Positions 18,343-27,958 of a stretch of DNA of 64,000 nt are shown here, one piece after another; position 1 is the stretch's first letter; the number at the start of each line of letters is the position of its first letter. Both the position numbers and the translations under genes were made by a program. The notes below the pieces were generated by a model. The model made no database searches. It worked only from the letters and a program-made list of their open reading frames with translations, and had not been told where the DNA came from. Source of the stretch: an uncultured Eubacteriales bacterium (GTDB lineage: Bacteria > Bacillota > Clostridia > Oscillospirales > CAG-272); assembly GCA_934434925.1 (NCBI GenBank), contig CAKSAC010000001.1, positions 148,492 through 212,491 on the forward strand. The letters run 5' to 3'.

Positions 18343-19377
18343 TTATTTTTTCAGTCTGACTTTCAATTCGCCTACCGTTTGTTCTGTATAGACCGGGGAG
18401 ACGATATTTTTATCGGAATAAATGTTTTCAAAATTGATCCGCGTGCCATCGGTAAGCCTGCGTTCGGGGTCAAACGCCTCTTCCGACGCAAAATAAACGC
18501 GCAACATTTCTTCAGCTGACGGGCGGTTGACGACATAATACCAAAGCCCGCCGCTCTCTCCGCCCCGGGTCGCTTCACCCGGCAGAGTCATCAGCCGAAG
18601 CGAAAAAGCGGAACGCTCCCGATAAAAGACCCGCGCCAGCGACAAAGCCTCGGTCAAAGGTATGTCACTTTGGATATAGGGATAAACTGCCGGAAGGATT
18701 CCGGTAATCATTTGCGCTCCCCCGACCGAACGGAGCTTTCCGAACAGGGCGGCCAAGAGAATCTTTTGTGCATCCACGCGCCCGAGGTCTCCGTCGGTAT
18801 ATCCGGCACGGTATCGGATAAAATGGGCCGCCGCGGCTCCGTTGAGCGTTTGTTCCCCCCGGGATAATTCGACGTATTCGCCGTTGGCGGCCGGGTCTCG
18901 GTATCTCATATTGCACGGCAATTCAACCGTCACGCCTCCGAGCGCGTCCACCAAACCTGAAAACGCGTCCAGATCGACCGCCGCCCAGCGGTCTATCCGC
19001 ACACCGAGTGCAGCGGAAAGTTCACGAGCCAGGAGTTGCATGGCTCCCCCTTCGGAATATCCGGCGTTTCTTGCTTTCGGGAATATCTGGTTGACTTTGT
19101 TTTGCGCAGTTCCGGCAGACAGATATGTGTCGCGCGGAATCTGCATAATATGAAGTTGTTTTTCATCAACGTCAACCGAAAGAAGCATCAGCACATCGGT
19201 ATTGGCGGCCGCGCGATCAAATCCGGCCGCCAGAATCGTGATGCGTCCGCCGTTTTCCGCAATAGCCGACGCATTTTCCCGGCTCAGAAAACGACGGCCG
19301 AGACATACCGCTCCGACCCCTGAAAGCACTAAAGCGGAGAAAATACAAATTACCGTTATGAAAACTTTTTTACGCAT
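18343..19377 (-). CDS. LCP (LytR-CpsA-Psr) family glycopolymer transferase
   Basis: 344 residues. One N-terminal membrane helix (about 4-26), then an extracellular LCP domain with the arginine-rich pyrophosphate-lipid site (IPRDTYL near 95; HFIRYRAGYTDGDLGRVDAQ near 185-205). These enzymes move teichoic acids or capsule glycans from undecaprenyl-PP to peptidoglycan. A C-terminal stretch after about 290 has no recognisable domain. SD GAGGTG. Confidence 0.9.
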   Translation of the reverse strand: MRKKVFITVICIFSALVLSGVGAVCLGRRFLSRENASAIAENGGRITILAAGFDRAAANTDVLMLLSVDVDEKQLHIMQIPRDTYLSAGTAQNKVNQIFPKARNAGYSEGGAMQLLARELSAALGVRIDRWAAVDLDAFSGLVDALGGVTVELPCNMRYRDPAANGEYVELSRGEQTLNGAAAAHFIRYRAGYTDGDLGRVDAQKILLAALFGKLRSVGGAQMITGILPAVYPYIQSDIPLTEALSLARVFYRERSAFSLRLMTLPGEATRGGESGGLWYYVVNRPSAEEMLRVYFASEEAFDPERRLTDGTRINFENIYSDKNIVSPVYTEQTVGELKVRLKK

Positions 19378-19424
19378 ACCAACACCTCGCCGTTAGTGTG
19401 GAGCGTAAACAGGCTTTTACTCTT

Positions 19425-20051
19425 TTATTTTTTTTCCGGTTCCGCCGTGATTTTGTTAAAATAGGAAAGCGCCTCCAGCGTTGCCGGAAAAATCACGATG
19501 TTTTTTCGGCGCAATTCTTCTACCGTGTCGGTCAATGCGCGACAAATGGTACGGTGCAGATGAAGCAATTTGTCCGCGGCGCTGTCATATCCGTTCCAGA
19601 AATAATGCCGTAAGGCGACGCATTCTGGATAGACGCGGGTCGGTTCGATGTAATCGGCAAGATAAAGCAGTTCATCAAAAACCGTCATGCCGACCCCGCC
19701 GGTCGTGTGGAGAGTGATTGCGCGCAGGATCGTATCATCCACAAAAGACGGGAATTCCCGTGCGGCGACGGCCGCGCCGGTTCTGGCGTGCAGAACCCGG
19801 GGAGACGCAAGTTCTTCTTCGGAAAGAGGAAGGTCGTTCCTGCGGCAATAGGCAATCTGCTCTGCCGGAGTCCATTCTTTGGTGAGATCGTGAAAAAGCG
19901 CGGCAATCCGCAGACGCTGAATATCGTCCGGCAAATATTTTTCTCCGAGGCAAACGATTTCTTCCTCTACCCCGAGCGTATGCGAAAAGCGTCGGCTCCC
20001 GATCCTCGTTGATAACTGAATCCGGAGTTTCAGGAATTTTTCTTCATTCAT
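19425..20051 (-). CDS. yqeK: HD-domain Ap4A hydrolase YqeK
   Basis: 208 residues. HD phosphohydrolase motifs: RRFSHTLGV (His), LFHDLTK (HD pair), and DYIEP (C-terminal Asp). YqeK proteins hydrolyse diadenosine tetraphosphate symmetrically to two ADP. The ATG at 20051 overlaps the nadD stop by 4 bp (ATGA); reading upstream of it in this frame runs inside nadD. Confidence 0.92.
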   Translation of the reverse strand: MNEEKFLKLRIQLSTRIGSRRFSHTLGVEEEIVCLGEKYLPDDIQRLRIAALFHDLTKEWTPAEQIAYCRRNDLPLSEEELASPRVLHARTGAAVAAREFPSFVDDTILRAITLHTTGGVGMTVFDELLYLADYIEPTRVYPECVALRHYFWNGYDSAADKLLHLHRTICRALTDTVEELRRKNIVIFPATLEALSYFNKITAEPEKK

Positions 20052-20659
20052 ACCCGATACAAATGGCATTGTCTGATATACCCTTCTACCTCCGGGGCAA
20101 GCCACGGACTCACATCTTCCCCTTCCCGAAGGGCAGCGCGTACCTCTTCGGAACTGATCTGCACGACCCGGGTATTCGGGAACAGGAGTTTTGCCCCGTA
20201 TCTTTCTTGGAATTCTGCGGTTTTTTCCCGGATTTTTTTTGTATTTTCCGGGTCGCATTCCCGGCGGATCAGTACGATAGACGCAAGCGAAAAGATTTCT
20301 TCGGGCAAATGCCATTCGTCGAGCGTCAAAAACATATCTGTTCCCACCAGCATGAAAAGTTCACGCCCGGGAGATGCAAGTTCCCTGAGCGTCAATACAC
20401 TGTAACTTTTTCCGCCCCGGCGCAGTTCGCAGTCGCTGATCTTTGTCCGCGGCAGACCGGAAAAAGCAAGGCGGCACATGGCAAGTCTTTCTTCGGGCGA
20501 CGCTTCCCCGTCCAACGCTTTGTGCGGGGGAATCAATGCGGGGATGATGAGGAGTTTATCCAGTTCGGCCGCGCGGAAAAAAGCTGCCGCCGCTTCTGTG
20601 TGTCCGCGATGCGGCGGGGAAAAACTCCCGCCGTAAATCCCAAGCCGTTCGGTCTTCAT
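20048..20659 (-). CDS. nadD: Nicotinate-nucleotide adenylyltransferase
   Basis: 203 residues. N-terminal GGSFSPPHRGH holds the HxGH nucleotidyltransferase motif (His17-His20), with the ISSEEVR motif (ISSTxIR equivalent) near 165. Converts nicotinate mononucleotide and ATP to deamido-NAD. Overlaps yhbY and yqeK by 4 bp each. Confidence 0.95.
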   Translation of the reverse strand: MKTERLGIYGGSFSPPHRGHTEAAAAFFRAAELDKLLIIPALIPPHKALDGEASPEERLAMCRLAFSGLPRTKISDCELRRGGKSYSVLTLRELASPGRELFMLVGTDMFLTLDEWHLPEEIFSLASIVLIRRECDPENTKKIREKTAEFQERYGAKLLFPNTRVVQISSEEVRAALREGEDVSPWLAPEVEGYIRQCHLYRV

Positions 20660-20949
20660 CGCGGCAATTCAATCGTCTTTTTTTTGTCGGACGGGCGGTA
20701 AAGGACCATCCGGTTTCCGAGCACGGCCACCACGTCGCAGTCCAGCGCGTCTGCCAAAGCGTCCGCCGCTACCCGTGCGGGATACGGAGCCGTTTCCAGC
20801 ACGCTGACCTTAATCAGTTCCCGCGCTTCCAGCGCGTTGGAAAGCTGAAAGCAGGTTTCTTCGGTCACGCCGCCTTTTCCGATCTGAAAAATCGGGGTAA
20901 GCGAGTTGGCAAGCGCGCGCAGATAGGCGCGTTGTTTACTTGTCAGCAT
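20656..20949 (-). CDS. yhbY: YhbY/CRM-domain RNA-binding protein
   Basis: 97 residues, a single CRM domain with the conserved IGKGGVTEE loop (GxxG-type RNA-binding) near 29. YhbY proteins associate with pre-50S particles. The ATG at 20949 overlaps the end of rdgB by 14 bp; the longer open frame upstream lies inside rdgB. Confidence 0.93.
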   Translation of the reverse strand: MLTSKQRAYLRALANSLTPIFQIGKGGVTEETCFQLSNALEARELIKVSVLETAPYPARVAADALADALDCDVVAVLGNRMVLYRPSDKKKTIELPR

Positions 20950-21553
20950 GTTTTTCTTCCTCCCGGTAGCAGGCAAGCGCTTCCGCAAAAGCACGAAGCG
21001 CCCGGCCGCGGTGACTGACGGAATCTTTTTCGTCTGCCGTTGCTTCGGCAAAAGTTTTTTCCAGTTCCGGCACGTAAAAGAGCGGATCATATCCGAAGCC
21101 GGCCGTGCCGCGCGGAGCAGTCAGAATCCGGCCGTCACAGGTGCCGCGAACCGTGAAAAATTTTCCTTCCGGGTCAACGCAGGCAATGACGGAAACATAT
21201 CGGCCGGTGCGTTCTTTATCGGGAACACCGGAAAGCTCCTTTAACAAAAGTTCGTTGTTTTTCAGATCGTCGCAAGGCTCGCCGGCATATCTGGCGGAAT
21301 AAACGCCGGGGCGCCCCCCGAGTGCGTCAACTTCAAGACCGGAGTCATCCGCCACGGAAAAACGGTCTGGACCGGCTCCTGCAAAGGCTTTTATCCGCGC
21401 GTTTTCTTCAAACGTTTCTCCGGTTTCTTCTATTTCCTCCGTCACGCCGATATCGGAAAGAGAAAGCAGTGTGATATCCGGAAAACGGGCAGAAAGAATC
21501 CGGCGGATCTCGTCAATTTTCTTCTTGTTATGCGATGCAACAACCGCTTTCAT
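20936..21553 (-). CDS. rdgB: XTP/dITP diphosphatase
   Basis: 205 residues. The HAM1/RdgB fold begins VVASHNKKKIDEI (substrate-binding SHN-K), with the SVADDSGLEVDALGG motif (metal and base recognition) and GFGYDPLF near 150. It removes deaminated purine nucleotides before they enter DNA. Overlaps ftsY by 4 bp. Confidence 0.96.
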   Translation of the reverse strand: MKAVVASHNKKKIDEIRRILSARFPDITLLSLSDIGVTEEIEETGETFEENARIKAFAGAGPDRFSVADDSGLEVDALGGRPGVYSARYAGEPCDDLKNNELLLKELSGVPDKERTGRYVSVIACVDPEGKFFTVRGTCDGRILTAPRGTAGFGYDPLFYVPELEKTFAEATADEKDSVSHRGRALRAFAEALACYREEEKHADK

Positions 21554-22464
21554 ACTTCCTCCCCGAAAAGAGCCGCTGTGAATTCTTTCCCGGAAAACGG
21601 CTTCATATCATCGATTTGTTCGCCGATTCCGACAAATTTCACCGGAATGCCGAGTTCGCGGCGAATAGAGAAGATAATGCCGCCCTTGGCCGTGCCGTCG
21701 AGTTTCGTCAGAACAATTCCGGTAATCGCCGCCGCGTCGCGGAATTCCTTTGCTTGTGCAACGGCATTTTGTCCGGTCGTCGCATCCAGTACCAGTAACG
21801 TCTCCCGCGAGGCCCCCGGCAACAGCCGGTCGATGACCCGGTTGATTTTTGCGAGTTCATCCATCAGGTTTTTCTTGTTGTGCAGTCTTCCCGCCGTATC
21901 GACGATCAGTACGTCCGCCCGACGGGCGCCGGCCGCGCCGATTGCGTCATATACCACTGCCGCCGGATCCGCTCCCGCCCCCTGCCGGATCATATCGACC
22001 CCGGCGCGGTCACACCAGATTTTCAGTTGTTCCGCCGCCGCTGCGCGGAAAGTGTCGGCCGCCGCGACAATCACGCGTTTTCCTTCTCCTTTAAGAGAGG
22101 CGGCCATCTTTCCGATCGAGGTGGTTTTTCCCACCCCGTTTACGCCGATAACAAGGATAACAGAGGGAACGGTATCGAGCCGGAGTCCTTCGTCTTCTCC
22201 CATCATTCCGGAAAGAAGCGCATACAGTTCTTCCCGGACGGCGGCCGGGTCGGTTATCCGCTTCTCTTTGAGCGTCTGACGCAATGTATCAAGAATATAT
22301 TCGGTCGTTTCCACTCCGACATCGGCGGTTATCAAGGTCTCTTCCAGTTCATCGAAAAAATCTTCATCGATTTTAACAAAAGCGCGGAAGAGCGCATCGA
22401 TTCTGCCGAAGAGAGCTTCTTTCGTGCGACGCAGACCGGCGCGCAACTTCTCAAAGAACGCCAT
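21550..22464 (-). CDS. ftsY: Signal recognition particle receptor FtsY
   Basis: 304 residues: N domain (1-85) and G domain with GVNGVGKTTSIGK (P-loop), DTAGR (G3) and TKLDGTAKGG (G4). The acidic A domain of Escherichia coli FtsY is absent, as usual in Firmicutes. Targets SRP-ribosome complexes to SecYEG. Overlaps smc by 14 bp, and smc-ftsY is a standard pair. Confidence 0.97.
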   Translation of the reverse strand: MAFFEKLRAGLRRTKEALFGRIDALFRAFVKIDEDFFDELEETLITADVGVETTEYILDTLRQTLKEKRITDPAAVREELYALLSGMMGEDEGLRLDTVPSVILVIGVNGVGKTTSIGKMAASLKGEGKRVIVAAADTFRAAAAEQLKIWCDRAGVDMIRQGAGADPAAVVYDAIGAAGARRADVLIVDTAGRLHNKKNLMDELAKINRVIDRLLPGASRETLLVLDATTGQNAVAQAKEFRDAAAITGIVLTKLDGTAKGGIIFSIRRELGIPVKFVGIGEQIDDMKPFSGKEFTAALFGEEV

Positions 22465-25400
22465 CTTTCTTGAGTTCCTCCTTCATCTGTTCCATTTGCT
22501 CCGGGTTCATCGGCAGTACACGGGACACCCCGCGCTCCTGCATCGTAACGCCATACAATTGTTCGGCAATTTCCATGGTTCCCGGGCGGTGCGTAATCAG
22601 AATGAACTGTGTGTCGCTGCTCATTTTTTTCACATATTCCCCGAACCGGAAGACGTTAACCGCATCCAGCGCGGCTTCTATTTCATCGAAAATACAAAAC
22701 GGAGTCGGGTTGACTTGCAGAATGGCGAAAAACAGGGCAATGGCGACAAAAGCCTGCTCACCGCCCGAGAGAAGCGAAAGCGATTTGATGATTTTCCCGG
22801 GAGGGGCGGCTTTGATCTCAATGCCGCAATTCAGCACATCCTCAGGGTCGGTCAGTAAAAGCTCCGCCTGCCCGCCGCCGAAAAGATCGGTGAAAACAAT
22901 TCCGAAATTACGGTTGATTTCCGCAAAAGCGGAAACAAACTGCGTTTTCATGTTGGTTTCCATTTCTTCGATGATTTCGGTCATTTTATCGTAGGAAACA
23001 CGGAGATCGTTGACCTGCGCTTCCATTTCATCATAGCGCGTCTTGACCTCGGTATATTCTTCAATTGCTCCGAGGTTGACAGGCTCCAGCGCACGCATAC
23101 TATTCCGGCAGGAAGCCTGCAACGCGCCGATTTCCGCCCGGTTCTCGGCGGTTACGGGTGGGTAATCGAGCGCCACGGCATCTTCGTAGGAAATCTCGTA
23201 TTCATCCCAGAGTTTTGAACCGAGACGTTCCTGATCTTCTTCCAACCGACGAAGGCGGTTTTCTGCATGAAAATTGGAATTGACGCACTTATCTTTCTGT
23301 TCCTGACGGATGCGTACCTGTTCCCGGATTTCGCCGAGGCGGGCATTGTAAGAAGACGCGTTGCTTTCTGTTTCTTCGCGTTTTTGATTCAGTTCTTGCA
23401 GACTTTCCTCTTCCGCCTGGGCCGAAGCGCGGCTCTCTTTTTGCTTTTTTGTCACCTCTTCGATGGCGGTGCGATATTCCGCCATCAGATTTTTCTGCCC
23501 TTCGCGTTCGTGTTCCAGATCGGAAAGACGGGAATCGACCCCTTCCCGTAGCAGTTCGTTCATTTCAATTTCTTTTTGCAGTTCGGTGATACGGATGGCA
23601 AGTCCGTTTAACTCTTCCTGCGTGGCCGTGCGCTCGTCAAGCAGACGGTTTCTTTCCCCGTCCCGCTCTTCCCTTTCGGCCCGGAGCGCGGCCGTTTTTG
23701 CATTTTGCTGTTCCAGGGATTTTGTCAGGGAAAGCAATTCGCTTTCATACTGTTTTCCTTTTCCGGCAAGAACTGCGTATTCTTCCCGGAGGCTTTCTGT
23801 CTGCTCACGATTCGCCTGTAAGCGGAGTTTTGCTCCGTCGAGTGCGGAAAGCTGCGCGCGCGCCATGGTACGTAACAGCTCTATTTGCTGTTCGGCGTCG
23901 CGTTTTCCCTGTTCGAGATCGTGAATAGCCTTTTCTTTTTTCTTCATTTCCCCGGTCAGGTCGAGTATCTTGTCGGCAAGGTCAGCGGCTTCTGCCATTT
24001 TCGCTTCAATATCCGCCCCGCGGGAAAGCATACCGCTCCCGCCCCCGGCGCGTGAAGAACCGCCGGTAAAAGAACCGCCGGCATTGATGATCTGACCGTC
24101 CAACGTGACAAGTTTCGCCCGGTAGCGGATCTTCCGTGCGGCGGCAATGGCGTTGTCGATGGTATCAAAAACCACCGTGCGCGAAAGGAGCCAGACGATA
24201 ATATCGTCAAATGCTTCTTCACAGGCGACCAGACGATCCGCACGATCAACATATCCGGCAAGCGAAGCGCAGGCGCGGATCTCTTCGGGTTCATTGCCGG
24301 GTTTGATTGTGGTCAAAGGATAAAAGGTTGTTCGGCCGCTTTGGGTATCGCGCAGATAGGCGATCGCCGCTTTTGCGGTTTCTTCATCCTCCACCACGAT
24401 GTGCTGTAAATCGGCTCCGAGCGTGGCTTCAATCGCGGTGGTATGTTCGCTTCGCACCGAGATCAGCTGAGAAAGCGGCCCGTAAATGACCCCGCCTCCG
24501 CGGAGCTTCCCGCCCTGATAGGCTTCCATCACCGTGCGGACGGCTCGTCCGTACCCTTCAAAATGCTCCTCCATTTTCCGGAGTGCGGCCGCCGCTTCTT
24601 CCAACGCGGCCTTATCGGCCCGGAGCGCGGAGGACCTTTCGGCCAAATCTTCCCGTTCCGCGCGGCGTTTTTCGATGTCGGTATCGCAATCGGCGGAGGT
24701 TTTTTCCAGTTCGGAAATTCTCTCCGTGAAACCAGAAGCAGCCTTTTCACAGCGATCGACTTCCGCCAGCAGCTCGGTATCCTTCGCTTCCCCTTCCGCT
24801 ATTGCGTCGCGAATGCTCTTCCCGCGTTCATCCCCGTCCGCAAAGGAGCGTTTGAGAATATCCACGTTTACCTTGAGATCCATAGCCGCATTTTCGGATT
24901 TATTGAGCGTGACAAGCGAATCGGATAATTCTTTTTCAAGGCGGGCGACCGAAGCTGAAAGTTTTTGAATATCCGCAAGGATGCCGAGGCGCTCGTCCAT
25001 CAGTTTTTTCAGTTCTTCTTTGAGGCTCGAAATTTTGGCGGATTCGCTTCCGCGTTCTCCGGAAAGCTGTGCTTTGGCCGCTTCAACTTCGGAGATTCTG
25101 CGCTCGCAGGCGGCAATCAGTTCGGTTTTGTGCCGGACTTCGGTATCCATGACCGAAATCTCATTTTCCAGTGTGTGTATTCTTTCGCGGCACGCATTCA
25201 TTTTCAAAAGATATTGCTCGGACGCCAGCCGGTTCGTATCCATTTCATCAAAAAGTTTCTGATCCTGCGCGCGGAGAGAGTTCAGCGATTCTTCGATGCT
25301 TTCCAATTCCCGTACCGAGAGCTGGTAGGTATCGCGCGCTTTTTCAAGATCGGTGCGGATCTTTTGCGTATCATAAAGCCACAGCGACACGTCGGCCACC

Positions 25401-26074
25401 TTTTTCTTTTCCAGAAGGTCCCGATATTTTCTCGCTTTTTCAGCATCTTTTGTCAGAGGGCCGAGGCGCTTTTCCAGTTCGTCAAAGATGTCGATGATAC
25501 GCTCCATGTTGTCGCGGGTAGAGGCGCGCTTGCGTTCGGTTTCCTCTTTCCGGTGACGGAACTTGGCAATTCCGGCCGCTTCCTCGAATACGTTCCGCCG
25601 GTCTTCACTTTTTTTGGAAAGCAATTCGGCAACGCGGCCCTGTCCGACAATGGAATATCCTTCCCGGCCGATACCGGTATTCATAAAAAGTTCGGTAATA
25701 TCCCGGAGCCGCCGCTGTTGGCCGTTAATCAGATATTCGCTGTCACCTGAACGATAATAGCGCCGCGTGACCTTGATCTCGTCATAAGGAGAATCGACGC
25801 GATGATTCATATCGGTGTTGTCAAAGGTAACAGATACTTCGGCAAATCCCATGGGGTGCCGTTCATCGGTTCCGCCGAAGATAACGTCTTCCATTTTCGT
25901 GCCGCGGATATTGCGGCTGGAAAGCTCCCCCAGCACCCATCGCATGGCATCGGAGATATTGGATTTTCCGCTCCCGTTCGGCCCGACGATAACCGTCGTG
26001 CCGCGTTCAAAAGTCAGAACCGTCCGGTTTGGAAAAGATTTGAAGCCATGCAGTTCCAGTGATTTCAGATACAT
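22451..26074 (-). CDS. smc: Chromosome segregation ATPase SMC
   Basis: 1207 residues. Walker A GPNGSGKSN (32-40), two long coiled coils flanking a hinge (about 520-650; CASLAGYVDRA and TFYPL), C-terminal signature LSGGEQAFVAIAL and Walker B FCIFDEIEAALD. It works with ScpA and ScpB, both encoded at 39.2-40.7 kb in this window. Located between rnc and ftsY, the common Firmicutes order. Confidence 0.98.
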   Translation of the reverse strand: MYLKSLELHGFKSFPNRTVLTFERGTTVIVGPNGSGKSNISDAMRWVLGELSSRNIRGTKMEDVIFGGTDERHPMGFAEVSVTFDNTDMNHRVDSPYDEIKVTRRYYRSGDSEYLINGQQRRLRDITELFMNTGIGREGYSIVGQGRVAELLSKKSEDRRNVFEEAAGIAKFRHRKEETERKRASTRDNMERIIDIFDELEKRLGPLTKDAEKARKYRDLLEKKKVADVSLWLYDTQKIRTDLEKARDTYQLSVRELESIEESLNSLRAQDQKLFDEMDTNRLASEQYLLKMNACRERIHTLENEISVMDTEVRHKTELIAACERRISEVEAAKAQLSGERGSESAKISSLKEELKKLMDERLGILADIQKLSASVARLEKELSDSLVTLNKSENAAMDLKVNVDILKRSFADGDERGKSIRDAIAEGEAKDTELLAEVDRCEKAASGFTERISELEKTSADCDTDIEKRRAEREDLAERSSALRADKAALEEAAAALRKMEEHFEGYGRAVRTVMEAYQGGKLRGGGVIYGPLSQLISVRSEHTTAIEATLGADLQHIVVEDEETAKAAIAYLRDTQSGRTTFYPLTTIKPGNEPEEIRACASLAGYVDRADRLVACEEAFDDIIVWLLSRTVVFDTIDNAIAAARKIRYRAKLVTLDGQIINAGGSFTGGSSRAGGGSGMLSRGADIEAKMAEAADLADKILDLTGEMKKKEKAIHDLEQGKRDAEQQIELLRTMARAQLSALDGAKLRLQANREQTESLREEYAVLAGKGKQYESELLSLTKSLEQQNAKTAALRAEREERDGERNRLLDERTATQEELNGLAIRITELQKEIEMNELLREGVDSRLSDLEHEREGQKNLMAEYRTAIEEVTKKQKESRASAQAEEESLQELNQKREETESNASSYNARLGEIREQVRIRQEQKDKCVNSNFHAENRLRRLEEDQERLGSKLWDEYEISYEDAVALDYPPVTAENRAEIGALQASCRNSMRALEPVNLGAIEEYTEVKTRYDEMEAQVNDLRVSYDKMTEIIEEMETNMKTQFVSAFAEINRNFGIVFTDLFGGGQAELLLTDPEDVLNCGIEIKAAPPGKIIKSLSLLSGGEQAFVAIALFFAILQVNPTPFCIFDEIEAALDAVNVFRFGEYVKKMSSDTQFILITHRPGTMEIAEQLYGVTMQERGVSRVLPMNPEQMEQMKEELKKDGVL

Positions 26075-26088
26075 CGGATTCCCTTTCT

Positions 26089-26778
26089 TTACAGAATACC
26101 AAAATAACGGAGAGCTTCGCGGGCGGCGGCCTGCTCGGCCTCGTGTTTGGAGGAACCGCGCCCGGTTCCTACCGGATTCCCGCTGATAACGGCCTCCATG
26201 ACATAGACAGGTTTGTGATCGGGGCCTTCACGACTGACGACCCGATAAGAGAGCGTTTCGTTCCCGTCCTGCTCAATCAGTTGTTGCAGTCGCGTCTTGC
26301 AATCGCCGAGCTTGTTATCTTCGCAATGCTCAAGTTTTTCCTTCATCCAGCCGAGAAGGATCGTCTCGGCTTTTTCAATTCCGCCGTCCAGATAGACAGC
26401 CGCCAGCAGGGATTCGACCGTATCGGCCAAAATCGACGGACGGTTCCGACCGTTCCCGGCTTCCTCGCCCTTTCCGAGCAGCAGATAATCCCCGAGCGAA
26501 AGCGAACGGGCCAGATCCGCCAGCGTCTTTTCGCAAACGAGATCCTGCCTAAATCGCGTCAGCATCCCTTCCGGAAGGTCGGAAAAGCGGAAATACAGAC
26601 ACTTGCTGATCAGTATCTGCAAAACTGCGTCGCCGAGGAACTCCAATCGCTCATAGGACGGCGTTCCCTTTTCATTGGAATAGGAAGAGTGCGTCATGGC
26701 GGTCTCCAAAAGCCCTTTATCGGTAAAATGATAACCGATCTCTTCCTCAAGGCAGGAAAAATTCTTGAAATTTGTCAT
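26089..26778 (-). CDS. rnc: Ribonuclease III
   Basis: 229 residues. The catalytic signature ERLEFLGDAVL is at 43-53, with the second acidic pair (ADTVESLLAAVYLD) near 115-128, and a C-terminal double-stranded RNA-binding domain from about 157 (KTRLQQL; GRGSSKHEAEQAAA). Processes rRNA precursors and structured mRNAs. Follows plsX by 6 bp; the acpP gene often placed between them is absent. Confidence 0.97.
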   Translation of the reverse strand: MTNFKNFSCLEEEIGYHFTDKGLLETAMTHSSYSNEKGTPSYERLEFLGDAVLQILISKCLYFRFSDLPEGMLTRFRQDLVCEKTLADLARSLSLGDYLLLGKGEEAGNGRNRPSILADTVESLLAAVYLDGGIEKAETILLGWMKEKLEHCEDNKLGDCKTRLQQLIEQDGNETLSYRVVSREGPDHKPVYVMEAVISGNPVGTGRGSSKHEAEQAAAREALRYFGIL

Positions 26779-26784
26779 ATTCCC

Positions 26785-27939
26785 TCACTGGACCGGCGCA
26801 GTCTGCTCTTCTGCCGGTCGGTTGACGCCGTCATTCCCTGCAGATGCCGGCGCGTTTTCGGTTCCGGGTGACGGCTCTTCTCTTTTTTCATCGGTATTTT
26901 TCGGCTCAACGGCAACCTTTGCGGCCGCTTTCTCTTCCCGGAGTTTTTTGTCGAATTCCGCCGCCCATGCCGCAATTTCGTAATTGATACCGGTATTGAC
27001 AAAGGTCATGGCCTGATGCACGGCGTTTTTAATCGCCACCGCATCGGAAGAACCGTGCGCTTTGATGACCGGCTTGGAGATGCCGAGTAACGGCGCGCCG
27101 CCATGCTCCGACGCGTCGAAACGTTTTTTGAAGTCGCGCAATTTTCCTTTTATCATCACGGCCGAAAGTTTTGTGGCGGCGTTGGTATAAAAAAGTTCTT
27201 TGAGAGAAGCGGAGAAAAATTTTCCCATCCCTTCCATCAGTTTCAGAACGATATTTCCCGTAAATCCGTCTGTCACGGCAATATCGCAGGCATCAAACGG
27301 AAGCATTTTCGCTTCTACATTCCCGACAAAATTGAGCCCGGAACGCGAAAGCCGCGCATATCCCTCTACCTGAAGCGGCAGTCCTTTATTATATTCGGTA
27401 CCGTTATTGATCTGTCCGACCCGCGGTTCGCGGATACCGTAGATTTTGCCCATGTACAGGGTTCCCATAGCGGCAAACTGTTCAAGATTTTCCGGCGTGA
27501 CTTCAAGATTGGCGCCGGCATCCATCAAAAGGACCGGATTCGGAAACGGGAGAATGGTGGCAATACCGGCGCGGCTGATCCCCTGAATACGTCTGACAAG
27601 CAAGGTTGCTCCGGCCAGAAGCGCTCCGGTATTCCCCGCGCTCACGAAAGCGTCGCCGTTTCCGGTGGCCAGTTCGTGCAGGCCAATGCTCATAGAAGAA
27701 TCTTTTTTGTCGCGCACCACGCAAAGCGCTTTGTCTTCCATTTCCACCACGCTCTTAGAAGGAATGACGGTAATGCCGTCAAGAGAAAGCCCTGCGCTTT
27801 CCGCCGTCTCACGGATTATCTCTTCGTTTCCGACAACGGCAATCTCCAATGCCGGGTACTCTTCGGCAGAAAGGACGGCCCCGTGCAGGATTTCCCCGGG
27901 GGCATTGTCACCGCTCATTACATCGATCAATATGCGCAT
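26785..27939 (-). CDS. plsX: Phosphate acyltransferase PlsX with C-terminal extension
   Basis: 384 residues. The core (1-330) begins MRILIDVMSGDNAPGEI and carries DALVSAGNTGA-like and ATILPFPNP segments. Makes acyl-phosphate from acyl-ACP as the first step of phospholipid synthesis with PlsY. About 50 extra residues (335-384) rich in Glu, Ala and Pro follow the family core and should be disordered. Their role is unknown. Confidence 0.94.
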   Translation of the reverse strand: MRILIDVMSGDNAPGEILHGAVLSAEEYPALEIAVVGNEEIIRETAESAGLSLDGITVIPSKSVVEMEDKALCVVRDKKDSSMSIGLHELATGNGDAFVSAGNTGALLAGATLLVRRIQGISRAGIATILPFPNPVLLMDAGANLEVTPENLEQFAAMGTLYMGKIYGIREPRVGQINNGTEYNKGLPLQVEGYARLSRSGLNFVGNVEAKMLPFDACDIAVTDGFTGNIVLKLMEGMGKFFSASLKELFYTNAATKLSAVMIKGKLRDFKKRFDASEHGGAPLLGISKPVIKAHGSSDAVAIKNAVHQAMTFVNTGINYEIAAWAAEFDKKLREEKAAAKVAVEPKNTDEKREEPSPGTENAPASAGNDGVNRPAEEQTAPVQ

Positions 27940-27958
27940 ATCCGTCTCCTCGGTAGCG

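Noticed and set aside
24965..25750. Rightward open frames across smc
   Set aside because: smc is a single unbroken 1207-codon gene with all motifs; these frames have no independent support.
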